Assembly (NCBI GenBank): GCA_030280995.1
Contig: JASXTE010000005.1
Coordinates: 25,992,001-26,056,000 of the forward strand
Direction: 5' to 3'
DNA length: 64,000 nucleotides
From: Hemileia vastatrix
Taxonomy: Eukaryota; Basidiomycota; Pucciniomycetes; Pucciniales; Zaghouaniaceae
Of the stretch, positions 22,866 through 32,699 are shown one piece after another. The notes beneath the pieces are model-generated. The model searched no databases and was not told where the DNA came from. It worked only from the letters and a program-made list of their open reading frames with translations. The translations under genes and the position numbers were made by a program. Numbering within the stretch: position 1 is the first letter of the stretch; the number at the start of each line of letters is the position of its first letter.

Positions 22866-24044
22866 TGTCAGCCTAGATATCCCTAGGACTGAGTATGTCT
22901 TATGCTTAAAATAAGATAACCTTAAGTAAATTAAGCTTATATCTTAAAAATAAGGTTAAAATAATAATATATATTATTATATTATATATATATATAATTA
23001 TTATTCTATTATATAACTTATAGTAGTTTAAATAGCTTATCCATAGCCTAATAATACTTATTAAGGTGTTAATGGAGTCAAAATATACTTATCTTAAGTG
23101 ATATGAAGTAATTATTGACATACATAAGCTTATATGTATACATAAATCTCATTTTCAGTGAAATATGCAGTATATTATGTATATTTAGGTATATAAGTGG
23201 GTTTTAGCACCTTAATAGCCTATAAACTTTGTTTTTCTGCTTATTTTAGGTCATATGGAAGAAATTAGTGGACTCACAACGCCTACAGAAACATAGACAT
23301 CTATATCAGGTGCATACACTCAGTTTGGACAACTTAATTTACTTCCTTGGATGGTTATTCACGGATTTATGGGTTGGAAGGTCATTTCTGGGTTTATGTG
23401 GATGCTTGGGGATGTTATTGGGGGCTTAGACATTTTATTTGTTTCCTTTATATGCTTTTGGTTTCATTAAATCTTATTTTGATTGTTTATTTTACCTGTT
23501 TCTTCATGGTATCCACTTTTATCTGGATTTTCTATTGGTGGTATAAATCTGTGTTATCATTAATTGTGATGGAGGGTCCTTACTGGAGGTCTGGGTGTTG
23601 AATCTGCTTGAAGTGGACGCCATGGGGAGGTGATGGGCCCTCACAGTGCTGTAATTGCTGGGGATAGCAGTGACATCATCTGGATTGAAGGTCTGTGCAC
23701 TCCAGTGGATTTGGGTATAAGTAAGGAGGGATTTTGATGGTTATTTATCATCATTCAATTTACTACAATTTAAACAAACACTAAAATACAATTGTTAGCA
23801 TTTAGAAATATATTATAAAGCCATTATAAATTGATATTATCTATATATAAGCTATAAACTATATTTTATTCACCTATTTTCCACCACTAGCATGCATTTA
23901 AATACAAGTATTGTGAGTTTTATTTGAGTATAACTATTTTATTAGTCTTCCCCTGAGGTTTAATCACTAAATCATTTATTAATAAGTAGTAGGACCATAA
24001 ATAAACACTATTATATCATACTTATATACTAGACTATACTGACA
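22866..24044 (+). repeat. 3' LTR of element B (1179 bp)
   Basis: TGTCAGCCTAGATATCC to ACTATACTGACA. Right flank TTATT does not match the left flank TCTTT. Confidence 0.9.
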
Positions 24045-24130
24045 TTATTCCTGTAAAAATTAAAAGATGACATGGTGTCCTGTACAAGGTCAACTTTTAT
24101 ATTAGGCCTTCAAGACTCCCAACACTCCAA

Positions 24131-24311
24131 AAAATGTTTATTTACCCATGGGGTGCAACAATTATGCAAAAGTTGTGCAACCGTTAGTTTAAAATTGTTT
24201 TTTACATTTAATACCTTGCTAAGACTCCACTTAACATCTTTAAGTTCAAAAAACAATAGCTATCTAACCATTGAACAACTTTTAAATAATAATTGTGCCT
24301 TGTTTTTGATT
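24131..24311. repeat. Hairpin MITE-like repeat
   Basis: The arm GGTGCAACAATTATGCAAAA pairs imperfectly with ACAACTTTTAAATAATAATTGTGCC further right. GGGGTGCAACAATTA is shared with the MITE at 26276. Ends not fixed. Confidence 0.45.
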
Positions 24312-24439
24312 GATGGAAAAAAATTTTTTTTGAAGTGTAATAAAGTGTTATATGGGAGAATGTACAATTTGAAATTTCATTTCAGAAACTTAGCATCTGT
24401 AATCAAAACATGACATATTATTTTTCCAAATAAATTAAA

Positions 24440-24692
24440 CTACAAGATAGTCAATGGAGTTCTGTGCTTTTCACCACCCAATTTTTTGACCTTTCAGTCA
24501 AGAGATCTATTATTTATTGGCTTGAGACATTTCAAAAAACTATTATTGATGGAAAAGACTATTGATGTTTACCTCTTTTAGGAAAAAGAAAAGCTGTTTG
24601 AATTTTCTCAAGCCAATAAATGATAGATTTCTTGACTGAAATTTCAAACAATCAGGTGGAAAAGAGCTTAAAACTTCATTGATTCTATTGTG
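24440..24692. repeat. Foldback element 3, ~250-bp hairpin
   Basis: The left arm with TTTCAGTCAAGAGATCTAT and TATTGGCTTGAGA pairs with TCTCAAGCCAATAAATGATAG and TTCTTGACTGAAA on the right, arms about 80-110 bp around a centre near 24560. Outer parts (AGTCAATGGAGTTCTGTGC) pair with GAGCTTAAAACTTCATTGATT. Non-coding. Confidence 0.65.
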
Positions 24693-25419
24693 ATGTAAGA
24701 AAGAAAAACATTGTGTATAGTATCTGTCTTTCACTTTTTAAAATTTTCATTTTTTGATTGTTTATCAATATTTTTCTTTAAAATGGGAAAGCTATTCCTC
24801 AATGAATTAAGATCCAAAAAAGAGATGATTTCCTAGTTTGTTGTTAATATTAAGTCTAAGTCAGGGGAGATAAAAAAGTGAAGGACAAAGGGAGGTGACA
24901 TAGGGGAGGGAGAGTTGTAAGAATGGAGTGGAAACACTGGAAGGGGACATAAAGTAGGGGGATGGGAGCAGTGAGATAAAAAATGGTCATTAAGTGAAAT
25001 GGAATGAATTCACAAGTAGAATCACAACAAGGGATATAAAAAAGCACTAGATGTCTAGTGCACACTTTTTTCCCACTGTTTTAAGCATTAAAAATTACAA
25101 ATTTTATCAAGTATTATCATAGCCCCATCTCCCTATAGCTCCTCAAAATAGGAAACTGATCTGATTTTTTCTTCATAATTGTAAGTTAAAAATAAAGTTT
25201 TTGTGCATTTAATTGAATAAATTACTTCTTAATTTTATCTTTTATTTTCCCAATTTTAGGCTTTAGATCTTCATTCAATCGAAAATGAATTTTTGAATTT
25301 TGTATAAGCTGATTTTTCTGAAAATGACTTGTTAATTAGCTGTGGGTCTTGGTGGTTTCAAATTACTTCACTTGACAGCTGGATGTTGATAAGGTAAGGG
25401 TCAGAAGGTGACATGTGTT
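24693..25419. other. AT-rich DNA, no gene seen
   Basis: Holds a purine-rich patch at about 24860-25000 and the perfect palindrome GCACTAGATGTCTAGTGC at 25044-25061, which recurs at 11158. Nothing coding was recognised. Confidence 0.5.
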
Positions 25420-26735
25420 AAATGGCAATATTACGTAGAATAATACAATAAATCATCATTTTTGTTGACATCCTCTATATTCCAAAAATGAAAAGGCTGT
25501 TTGATAATCCCCAAAAAAGCTTGAAGAGCACTAAACACATGTTCATCAACTTTTCTAGTTTCTTCTTATTTTTTTGCATAATACTGACTGGCTTTCTTCT
25601 GAGGGTGATTTATTGTTTTTATAAGGGTTGAAAAAGATGGATAGATACCATCAGCCAGATGGTATGGTTTAGTATGGTTTAGTATATTTCTGTTTTTTTT
25701 TTAAAAAATGCACCTCATCTTGAATTTTTGTGATCAATTTATCAAAAAAGTGACTTCAGTGAAGTATTTTAATATCATTTAGAGCTCCAGGACTAACAAA
25801 AAAGCAGTTCTAAAAACACAAGTTTTGTGATTCAACTTCTTCTAAAATTATGGTAAGCGTGCATTATTTTCTATGAAACTGACCTATCAATGAGCTAGGA
25901 CAATTTTTCCACTCCCAGTGCATACCGTCTATTGCCCCCAGGCACCCAGGAAAGCCACAATCCTCATACTCCTTCAGAATATATTTCTTTTTTTTGGTGT
26001 TTGGTTCACATGAGTATTCAGGCTTATACAATTTGATGATGTCCTTGATGAATTTTTTCAGACATTCTAGGGTGGTACTTTCTCCTATTCAGACATACTA
26101 ATCTGTTCCATCTGCAGTGAATCCATAGGCAAGTTGATGCAGAGAAGAAGTGATTTTTTTCTCAGGAAACAAACCAACTTGGCCACAACAATCCTGTCTT
26201 ATACTAAATTTAGTTAAAGAATACATACAAGAATTTTTTTTTGACTTAAAGTCCTCTGTGTCTAATCCACATTATCACTACAATAAATGTTTGTTTTGTC
26301 TTGGGGTGCAACAATTACACAAAAATTATGCATAATTGTTATGTAACAATTATTTTTGGCACTTAAAGGTCTTAGGTGGGTCTTAAGTGCAAGAAAAAAT
26401 TGTTTTGTAACTGTTTCACTACTGTTGCCTAATTGTTGTATCCCATGGCAAAACAAACATGTAGTGTAGTTTATGTAGCTGTAGATCTTTAGAGATTTTA
26501 AATAGATTTTTATTAATGTAAAAACGGCAGTTGAACATAGTTGAGTTGAAGTCACTATTAGTATTAAATTATTCTTTCATAAGCTGGCTATTTCCTTTAA
26601 TGCAATTGTGATTAATAAATAATTTTTGTAGGATTTATAACTTGAAATCATTTACTCTAAATGTTCTCTAAATATGATTTCTTCTTCTTCAATAGATTGC
26701 AGTTCATGTATAATGTGCATGAATTGCTGTGCCAT
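25420..26735 (-). pseudogene. Harbinger/PIF-type DDE transposase, broken and MITE-interrupted
   Basis: No long frame survives, but the minus-strand translation shows QDCCGQVGLFPEKK, LHQLAYGFTADGTD, GESTTLECLKKFI, GFPGCLGAIDGMHWEW, KNCPSS, VSPGALNDIKIL, and a YLADGIYPS-like segment read across frames. The first catalytic Asp (AIDGMHW) is at 25929-25927, the second is in LNDI, and the third acidic residue is probably in VDEHVFSALQ. This is the plant-transposon-protein/Harbinger family pattern. An N-terminal start at 26735 (MAQQFMHIIHEL) is plausible. A MITE at 26276-26466 splits the N-terminal part. Many stops and frameshifts. Confidence 0.65.
26276..26466. mobile_element. MITE inserted in the Harbinger transposase
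   Basis: Begins CACTACAATAAATGTTTGTTTTG and ends CAAAACAAACATGTAGTG, with a central GCACTTAAAGGTCTTAGG / GGGTCTTAAGTGC hairpin. Transposase-like sequence continues on both sides, which marks it as an insertion. About 190 bp, non-coding. The exact target duplication is not resolved. Confidence 0.65.
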
Positions 26736-26973
26736 GTTATTGAGGATGTTTTTGTGTGAGTTGAAGTGTGAAATAAATGTGCCAGTAGTTATTGAATGAG
26801 TTAAATGATTGATGAGTATTTTTTTAAAAAAATTTTATGTTAAATAATTTGCATATGGCTGATAAATATTACAATTAAGTAACAAATGGAGCCAGTAAAA
26901 TCCATATAGCTACTGAATATTTTCAAAAACAGCTGCATATGCTCTTATTTATTTGAGATCCACACACTTATTA

Positions 26974-27215
26974 GGGGGTATCAAAGTTGAGGGATTTGCA
27001 ATTAGGGATCAGGAATTTTTTTTCCCGTAATCAGAAATTATTAATTGAAGAAGATTCTTATCTACTAGCCCCAGGGCTAGTGAATAAGGAACCCACAATA
27101 ATGCATTATCATGCCTCTTATACCCCAATTTTTATTCTTAATTCCTGATCCCAAACTCATCACAACCATGATTGATTTTTAAGAAATTCACATGACTTAT
27201 AATTTCTGATGCCAT
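26974..27215. mobile_element. Diverged MITE with GGGGGTATCAAAGTT end
   Basis: TTA|GGGGGTATCAAAGTT matches the ends of MITE-1 and MITE-2 and is preceded by TA. An internal inverted pair GGGATCAGGAATT (about 27007) and AATTCCTGATCCC (about 27140) supports a hairpin. The right end is degenerate and placed only roughly. Confidence 0.4.
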
Positions 27216-27249
27216 ACTTAAGTTTTTCCTCACTCTATGCTACTTAATT

Positions 27250-28541
27250 TTGGTGTTAAAAACTTATATTTTTTTCTATCTACACGCCCCAACTGCACAT
27301 TTGGTGGTGAATTCTTACTTCCTTCATCACATAAGCTCTCCACTGACAACTATGAAACACCTCTCTACTAGGCAGATACTTCACTCAACTATGAATGCTA
27401 TTGCTTTACTTTTAGTTCTTTACTATAAATACAACTCTTATTTGGAAGATGCTTTAGCCTATATGTCTTTTCTTTTTAAAAAGCCTTACATAAATCCTAG
27501 GGGGACAAATATTCATCATGATCCCAGATATGATCTCTGCTCCATTCTCAACATTCCTCAACTAAATTTCACTTAACTGTTTTGAAATTCTCCCAATTCT
27601 TTTTTCAAAAATTATCAACTCATCTCCAAACATCCTATCTTTCATAAAAGTTCTCAAAATAAGCAGTTTGAACCTTCTATTCAACTTGCTGTTGCACTAT
27701 CTTGCTTTGGCTTAAATAAAATGGTGCTGCTGTAAGATGTTTGGAAAATATCTTTAACTTAGGATATAGAATGGTGATATTATACACCAAGCGCTATATG
27801 ATTGCTATCCTTTCCCTCAGGTCTCAAACACTTTCTTGGCCAACTCCACAACAGCGACTTGAATCCTCTCAAGTAATGCAAGCCAGGGGTTCCCCTGGAT
27901 GTGTAAGTTTTGTTGATGGCACAACTATACCTCTGAGTCAAAAGCCTGGTCATGATGGCAACCATTATTTTAAGTGCAAAAAAAAAAGTTTTCTTCAAAA
28001 TGTTCTCCAACTTCACATCTTTCATAAACTAATTTTTTATCTTCTTTGAAGAAACTCTATTGCTGTTCAACATGTCTGGCACATCAAAAAGAGGTTTATT
28101 GCTTTTAATAGCGGCTACCCTGGCTCATGTTATGACTCTTCCATCTTCTAAAGAATGAGGATTTCTCAAAGGCCTGAATCATACTTTGAAAAATCTCAGT
28201 ACCTCCTTGTAGACTGAGCATATCAAGTGGAAAGTACATTATACCTTCTTTCCATGGTGCAAGTTTAGAAAATGACCCCAAAACCACCTTTAATTATCAC
28301 CTTTCCTAATCAAGAGTATTAATTTGACGTGATACTTGTATTTCAAAGGGAAGATTCTCTAGTCTCTGTGAGCTCAGAATAAAATTTCAAAAAAAATTGC
28401 AGATCAAAACAGCAAATCATTGGATCATGACTTGCATTATTCTCCACAATATACTAGCTAATTTAAAGGATGAGTTGAATGATAATTATGAAGAAGAGGC
28501 TCCTGAACCAGCACCAGCTCTCCCCTCCCTTGAATCATAAA
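27250..28541 (+). pseudogene. DDE_Tnp_4-type transposase, broken
   Basis: Plus-strand pieces in two or more frames: MNAIALLLVLYYKYNSYLED, ALAYMSFLFKKPYINPR, then QPSIQLAVALSCFGLN-like and LYTKRYMIAILSLRSQTL. The catalytic block is CVSFVDGTTIPLSQKPG with HDGNHYF, the first Asp at 27915-27917. After a frameshift come FIAFNSGYPGSCYDSSIF, RPESYFEKSQYLLVD, TFNYHL and WIMTCIILHNILANL. This order matches the DDE superfamily endonuclease found in ISL2EU/Harbinger-like transposons and common in rust genomes. Stops include 28149 and one after YLLVD. No terminal repeats were assigned. Confidence 0.7.
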
Positions 28542-29075
28542 ACATTTAATCAAATGGAATATGCTCTGTCATTATGCCAATTACCCTCTACCATTTTGAC
28601 ACAAAAATCTTTTAATTTTTTGTTTTCATACTTTCCAAATGTCCATTTTGTATACTTTATTCACTTTGATTGGTATTTTTTTTGTTAAATATTTATTTTT
28701 ATTTTTAATTCATGGTAAATATCTGTTTTTTGGATGGCTCATTGGTTTTCTTTCACCAGGTCAACATGAAATCACATATTTTTCAGTGTTTCTTTTTTTT
28801 CATTCTTCACTCACATCCTTTCCTCCTCTCCTCAAACATCCCTCAAATATTTTGGTTGCATTTTTTTAACTCATCTCACCAGGTAAGTCATTTTTTTCAT
28901 TTTTCTTGATTTTTTTTTTGCTAATCATGATCGTTTTTTACTTTTTTTTTTTTTTTTTTTTGTAAGGGCTTCATTTTTTTTTCAAGGTTAAACTAATTTT
29001 TTTGTTTTTTTCTCTCCCTCTTTTCTCTCTTGTCCTGCTCTTTTTCCCTCCTTTCCCCCCTTCTTGACTGCCTCA
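28542..29075. other. T-rich DNA without gene
   Basis: Pyrimidine-rich with T runs of about 16-20. The flank of element D on this side (C/T-rich) matches in character the flank at 55591 onward, as expected of one pre-insertion locus. Confidence 0.6.
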
Positions 29076-29080
29076 ATCCC
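29076..29080. other. Target-site duplication of element D (left)
   Basis: ATCCC directly before TGTCAG at 29081. The same ATCCC follows the far LTR at 55591-55595. Confidence 0.75.
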
Positions 29081-30254
29081 TGTCAGTGTATCTAGTATAT
29101 AAGTATGATTTAATATTATTTATCAATGGTACTACTACTTATTTATAAATTATTTAGTGATTAAACCTCAGCGGAAGACTAATAAAATAGTTATACTCAA
29201 ATAAAACTCACAGTACTTGGATTAAATGTGTGCTAGTGGTGGAAAATAGATAGATAGAATATAGTTATAGCTAATATAATAATAATATCAATTTACAAAG
29301 GGCTTTATAATATATTTCTGAATGATAATAATTTTGTTTAAATTTTTATTTGAATTGTAGTAAGTAAGTGATGTCTTATAACCACCAAAATCCTCCCTTA
29401 CTTATACCAAAATTCACTAGAGAGCACAGACCTTCAATACAGATGATGTCACTGCTATCCCCGACAATTCTAGCACTGTAAGGGCCCATCACCTCCCCAT
29501 GGTTTCCACATCAAGCAGATTCAACACCCAGACCTCCAGTAAGGACCTTCCATCACAATTAATGATAACACAGACCCATACCATAAATAGAAAATCCAGA
29601 TAAATGCCGATACCATAAAGAAACAGGTAAAATCACTCATCCAAAGAGGATATAATGAAACCCTAAGCATATAAATGAGACAATTGAAATTTAAAAGCCC
29701 CCAATAACATCCCCAAGCATCCATATTAACCCAGAAATGACCTTCCAACCCATAAATCTGTGAATATCCATCTAAGGAGGCAGATTAAGTTGTCCAAACT
29801 GAGTGTATGTGCCTGAAATAGATGTATATGCTTCAGTAGGTGTTGTGAGTCCACTGAATATGTCCATGTGACCTAAAATAATCATAAAAACAAAGGTTAT
29901 AGGCTATTAAGAGGCTAAACCCCACTTATAGACCTAAATATACATAATAAACTGCATATTTCACTGAATATGATATTTATGTATACATATAAGCTTATGT
30001 TTGTCAATAATTACTTAATATAACTTACAATTAATATATTATTACTCCATTAACACCTTAGTAAGTATTATTAGGCTATTTATAAGCTATTTAAACTACT
30101 ATAATTTATACAATAGTGTAATAATTATATATATATGTAATATAATCATATATATTATTTTTAACCTTATTTTTAAGATATAAGCTTGATGTCCTTAAGG
30201 TTATATTATTTTAAGTATAAGAAATACTCAGTCCTAAGGATATCTAGGCTGACA
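29081..30254 (-). repeat. 3' LTR of element D
   Basis: TGTCAGTGTATCTAG ... AGGCTGACA. The adjoining CAACCTCACCCA (30255-30266) is the reverse complement of the family polypurine tract. Confidence 0.9.
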
Positions 30255-30366
30255 CAACCTCACCCAAAAAAACAATATAAAAAATGTTAAGACATTTTAA
30301 TTAAAAGTAAGGAGTGAATAGAAAATTTTTTCAATTTTCTATAATACATATACTGAATAAACAGTA

Positions 30367-31014
30367 TTATTTTGATTTAAAATTTTTCAAGAGATTTTTA
30401 AGATCAGAGATTTCGTTTTCTGGAATCCACTTGTCATATTCACCTGATTTATTTTTAAATCTAAATAGATACTCAACTACCTTTTCTTTAGTAAGGTGTC
30501 TCTTTTTATGTATCTTTTCAATTTCTGCCTTTTCAACTATTTCTTCAGGTTGCTGTTTATGCCTTCCTGATCTTCTTGGAAATAGAGAAGTATCATTAGA
30601 ATGGTATGGTTTTATAAGAGAAATAGGAAATACTGGTTGTTTTCTATCATATGGTGCATATAGAATAACCTCAACAGCATTGTTACCAACCAACTTTTTA
30701 ACTACAAATGGTCCAATGAATGGATCCTTCAATTTAACATTACCATTTAAATTGAAATTTAGTGTAGAAATAAGGACTTCATCACCCTATTTTAACATTT
30801 GTTCTTTATGGGCTTTATCCCATCTTTTCTTCTCATACTCAAATGCCTTATTTATACATTCTTGAGCATGTTTTCTGCATAATTCTTGCATCTGAAGAAA
30901 TGACTTAGTACCTGGATGGATATCCAGTCTAGGTAATTTATTAAGAGTTTTAGCAGGGGTATTAGGTACATAACCCGACCATAACTCAAATGGCTTTTTG
31001 CCAGTGACAGAATG
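30367..31014 (-). pseudogene. pol: Element D pol, C-terminal piece (integrase end and chromodomain)
   Basis: Minus-strand frame ends at 30367 with FKSK. It contains DPFIGPFVVKK, the PVFPISLIKPY stretch and a C-terminal chromodomain-like part with VEYLFRF and YDKWIPENEI. The upstream end at 31014 is where element C inserted; the chain resumes at 39868. One stop (near 30790) lies in this piece. Confidence 0.85.
31010..31014. other. Target-site duplication of element C (left)
   Basis: GAATG before TGTCAG, repeated at 39863-39867 after CTGACA. Joining the flanks restores the integrase sequence seen uninterrupted in E (CAGTGACAGAATGTACTG). Confidence 0.9.
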
Positions 31015-32189
31015 TGTCAGCCTAAATATCCTTAGGACTGAGTATTTCTTATGCTTAAAATAAGATAACCTTAATTAGATTAAGCTTATATCTTAAAAAT
31101 AAGGTTAAAATAATAATATATATTATTTTATTATATATATATAATTATTATTCTATTATATAATTTATAATAGTTTAAATAGCTTATCCATGGCCTAATA
31201 ATACTTATTAAGGTGTTAATGGAGTCATAATATACTTATCTTAAGTGATATGAAGTAATTATTGACATACATAAGCTTATATGTATACATAAATCTCATA
31301 TTCAGTGAAATATGCAGTATATTATGTATATTTAGGTATATAAGTGGGTTTTAGCCCCTTAATAGCCTATAACCTTTGTTTTTCTGCTTATTTTAGGTCA
31401 TATGGACGAAATCAGTGGACTCACAACGCCTACAGAAGCATAGACACCTATATCAGGCGCATACACCCAGTTTGGACAACTAAAATTACTTCCTTGGATG
31501 GTTATTCACGGATTTATGGGTTGGAAAGATGTTTCTGGGTTAATGTGGATGCTTGGGGATGTTATTGGGGGCTTGGAAATTTTATTTGTTTCCTTTATAT
31601 GCTTTTAGTTTCATTAAATCTCTTTTTGATCTTTTATTTTACCTGTTTCTTTATGGTATCCGCTTTTATCTGGGATTTCTATTTATGGTATGACTCTGTG
31701 TTATTATTAATAGTGATGGAGGGTCCTTACTGGAGGTCTGGGTGTTGAAACTGCTTGAAGTGGACGCCATGGGGAGGTGATGGGCCCTCACAGTGCTGTA
31801 ATTGCCGGGGATAGCAGTGACATCATCTGGATTGAAGGTCTGTGCACTCCAGTGGATTTGGGTATAAGTAAGGAGGGATTTTGACGGTTTATTATCATCA
31901 TTCAATTACTACACTTCAAATAAACATTACACTACAATTATTAACATTCAGAAATATATTATAAAGCCCTTATAAATTGATATTATCTTTATAAAAGCTA
32001 TAACTATATTTTATTCTTCTATTTTCCACCACTAGCACACATTTAAATCCAAGTATTGTGAGTTTAAATTGAGTATAACTATTCTATTAGTCTTCCCCTG
32101 AGGTTTAATCACTAAATCATTTATTAATAAGTAGTAGGACCATAAAATAACACTATTATATCATACTTATATACTAGACTGTACTGACA
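31015..32189 (+). repeat. 5' LTR of element C (1175 bp)
   Basis: TGTCAGCCTAAATATCC to GTACTGACA. It also contains a 134-codon frame at 31344-31748. Confidence 0.95.
31337..31344 (+). promoter_or_regulatory. TATA-like element in the LTR
   Basis: TATATAAG in a conserved GGTATATAAGTGG context, present in the other LTRs of this family. If it is the promoter, transcription would start near 31370 and define the U3/R border. Not proven. Confidence 0.35.
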
Positions 32190-32191
32190 AT

Positions 32192-32204
32192 TGGGGGTCT
32201 TTCC
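32192..32204 (+). promoter_or_regulatory. Candidate primer-binding site of element C
   Basis: TGGGGGTCTTTCC starts 2 bp after the LTR. TGG would pair with a tRNA CCA end. B has TGGGGTTCTTTCC and D has TGGGAGTCTTTCC at the same place. The tRNA was not identified. Confidence 0.45.
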
Positions 32205-32699
32205 TTATATTTTACTTATTATTTAGTATAAGCCTTGGGACGTGATTTTTACCTTAGTACAACTCAAAATTAACCAAATATTTGGGTCTGCGGCATATTA
32301 GTGGGTCATCATAACTCATTGATTGCGAAAAGAACCCTTATAATAATTGTACTAATTTTTTACCATAAAAATTAGATATTTACAGTAGTAACTGTACCCA
32401 ATATAAACCCAATTTCACTTGGTATTTGGACACCAATATAACACCCAATAAAATTGGTATTTGGCTAAAGCTTGGTAAGCTAATTATTCACCCTTATAGA
32501 GGTCTAGTTAAACTTATTATTATATTTTTAACAGATTTTTTCGAATTTTTCTTATATTTTATTTAAATAAATAAAGATATAAATTCAGGGTAAGCTCCAT
32601 TGCTTTTTTATTAGTAATATAATTACTAATATCTTTTGTCTACTAATTCCACAGAGTTTTTTCCTTTTGTAGACGTAAAATATTGTTATTCTGAACAAT

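Larger units (their letters stand above)
13961..24044 (+). mobile_element. Element B: Ty3 chromovirus, mosaic with internal duplication, defective
   Basis: LTRs at 13961-15137 and 22866-24044 bound a plus-strand gag-pol with a purine tract before the 3' LTR. The total of 10,084 bp exceeds the family length of about 8.83 kb by a 1.25-kb tandem duplication covering protease and the start of RT. The flanking pentamers differ (TCTTT left, TTATT right), so no target duplication is visible. Over a long tract it matches element E including E's stop codons, while other parts are closer to C. It is most simply explained as a recombinant between family members. Confidence 0.9.

Noticed and set aside
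13961..24044. RIP as cause of the stops
   Set aside because: Too few C-to-T changes among the stops when compared with element C.
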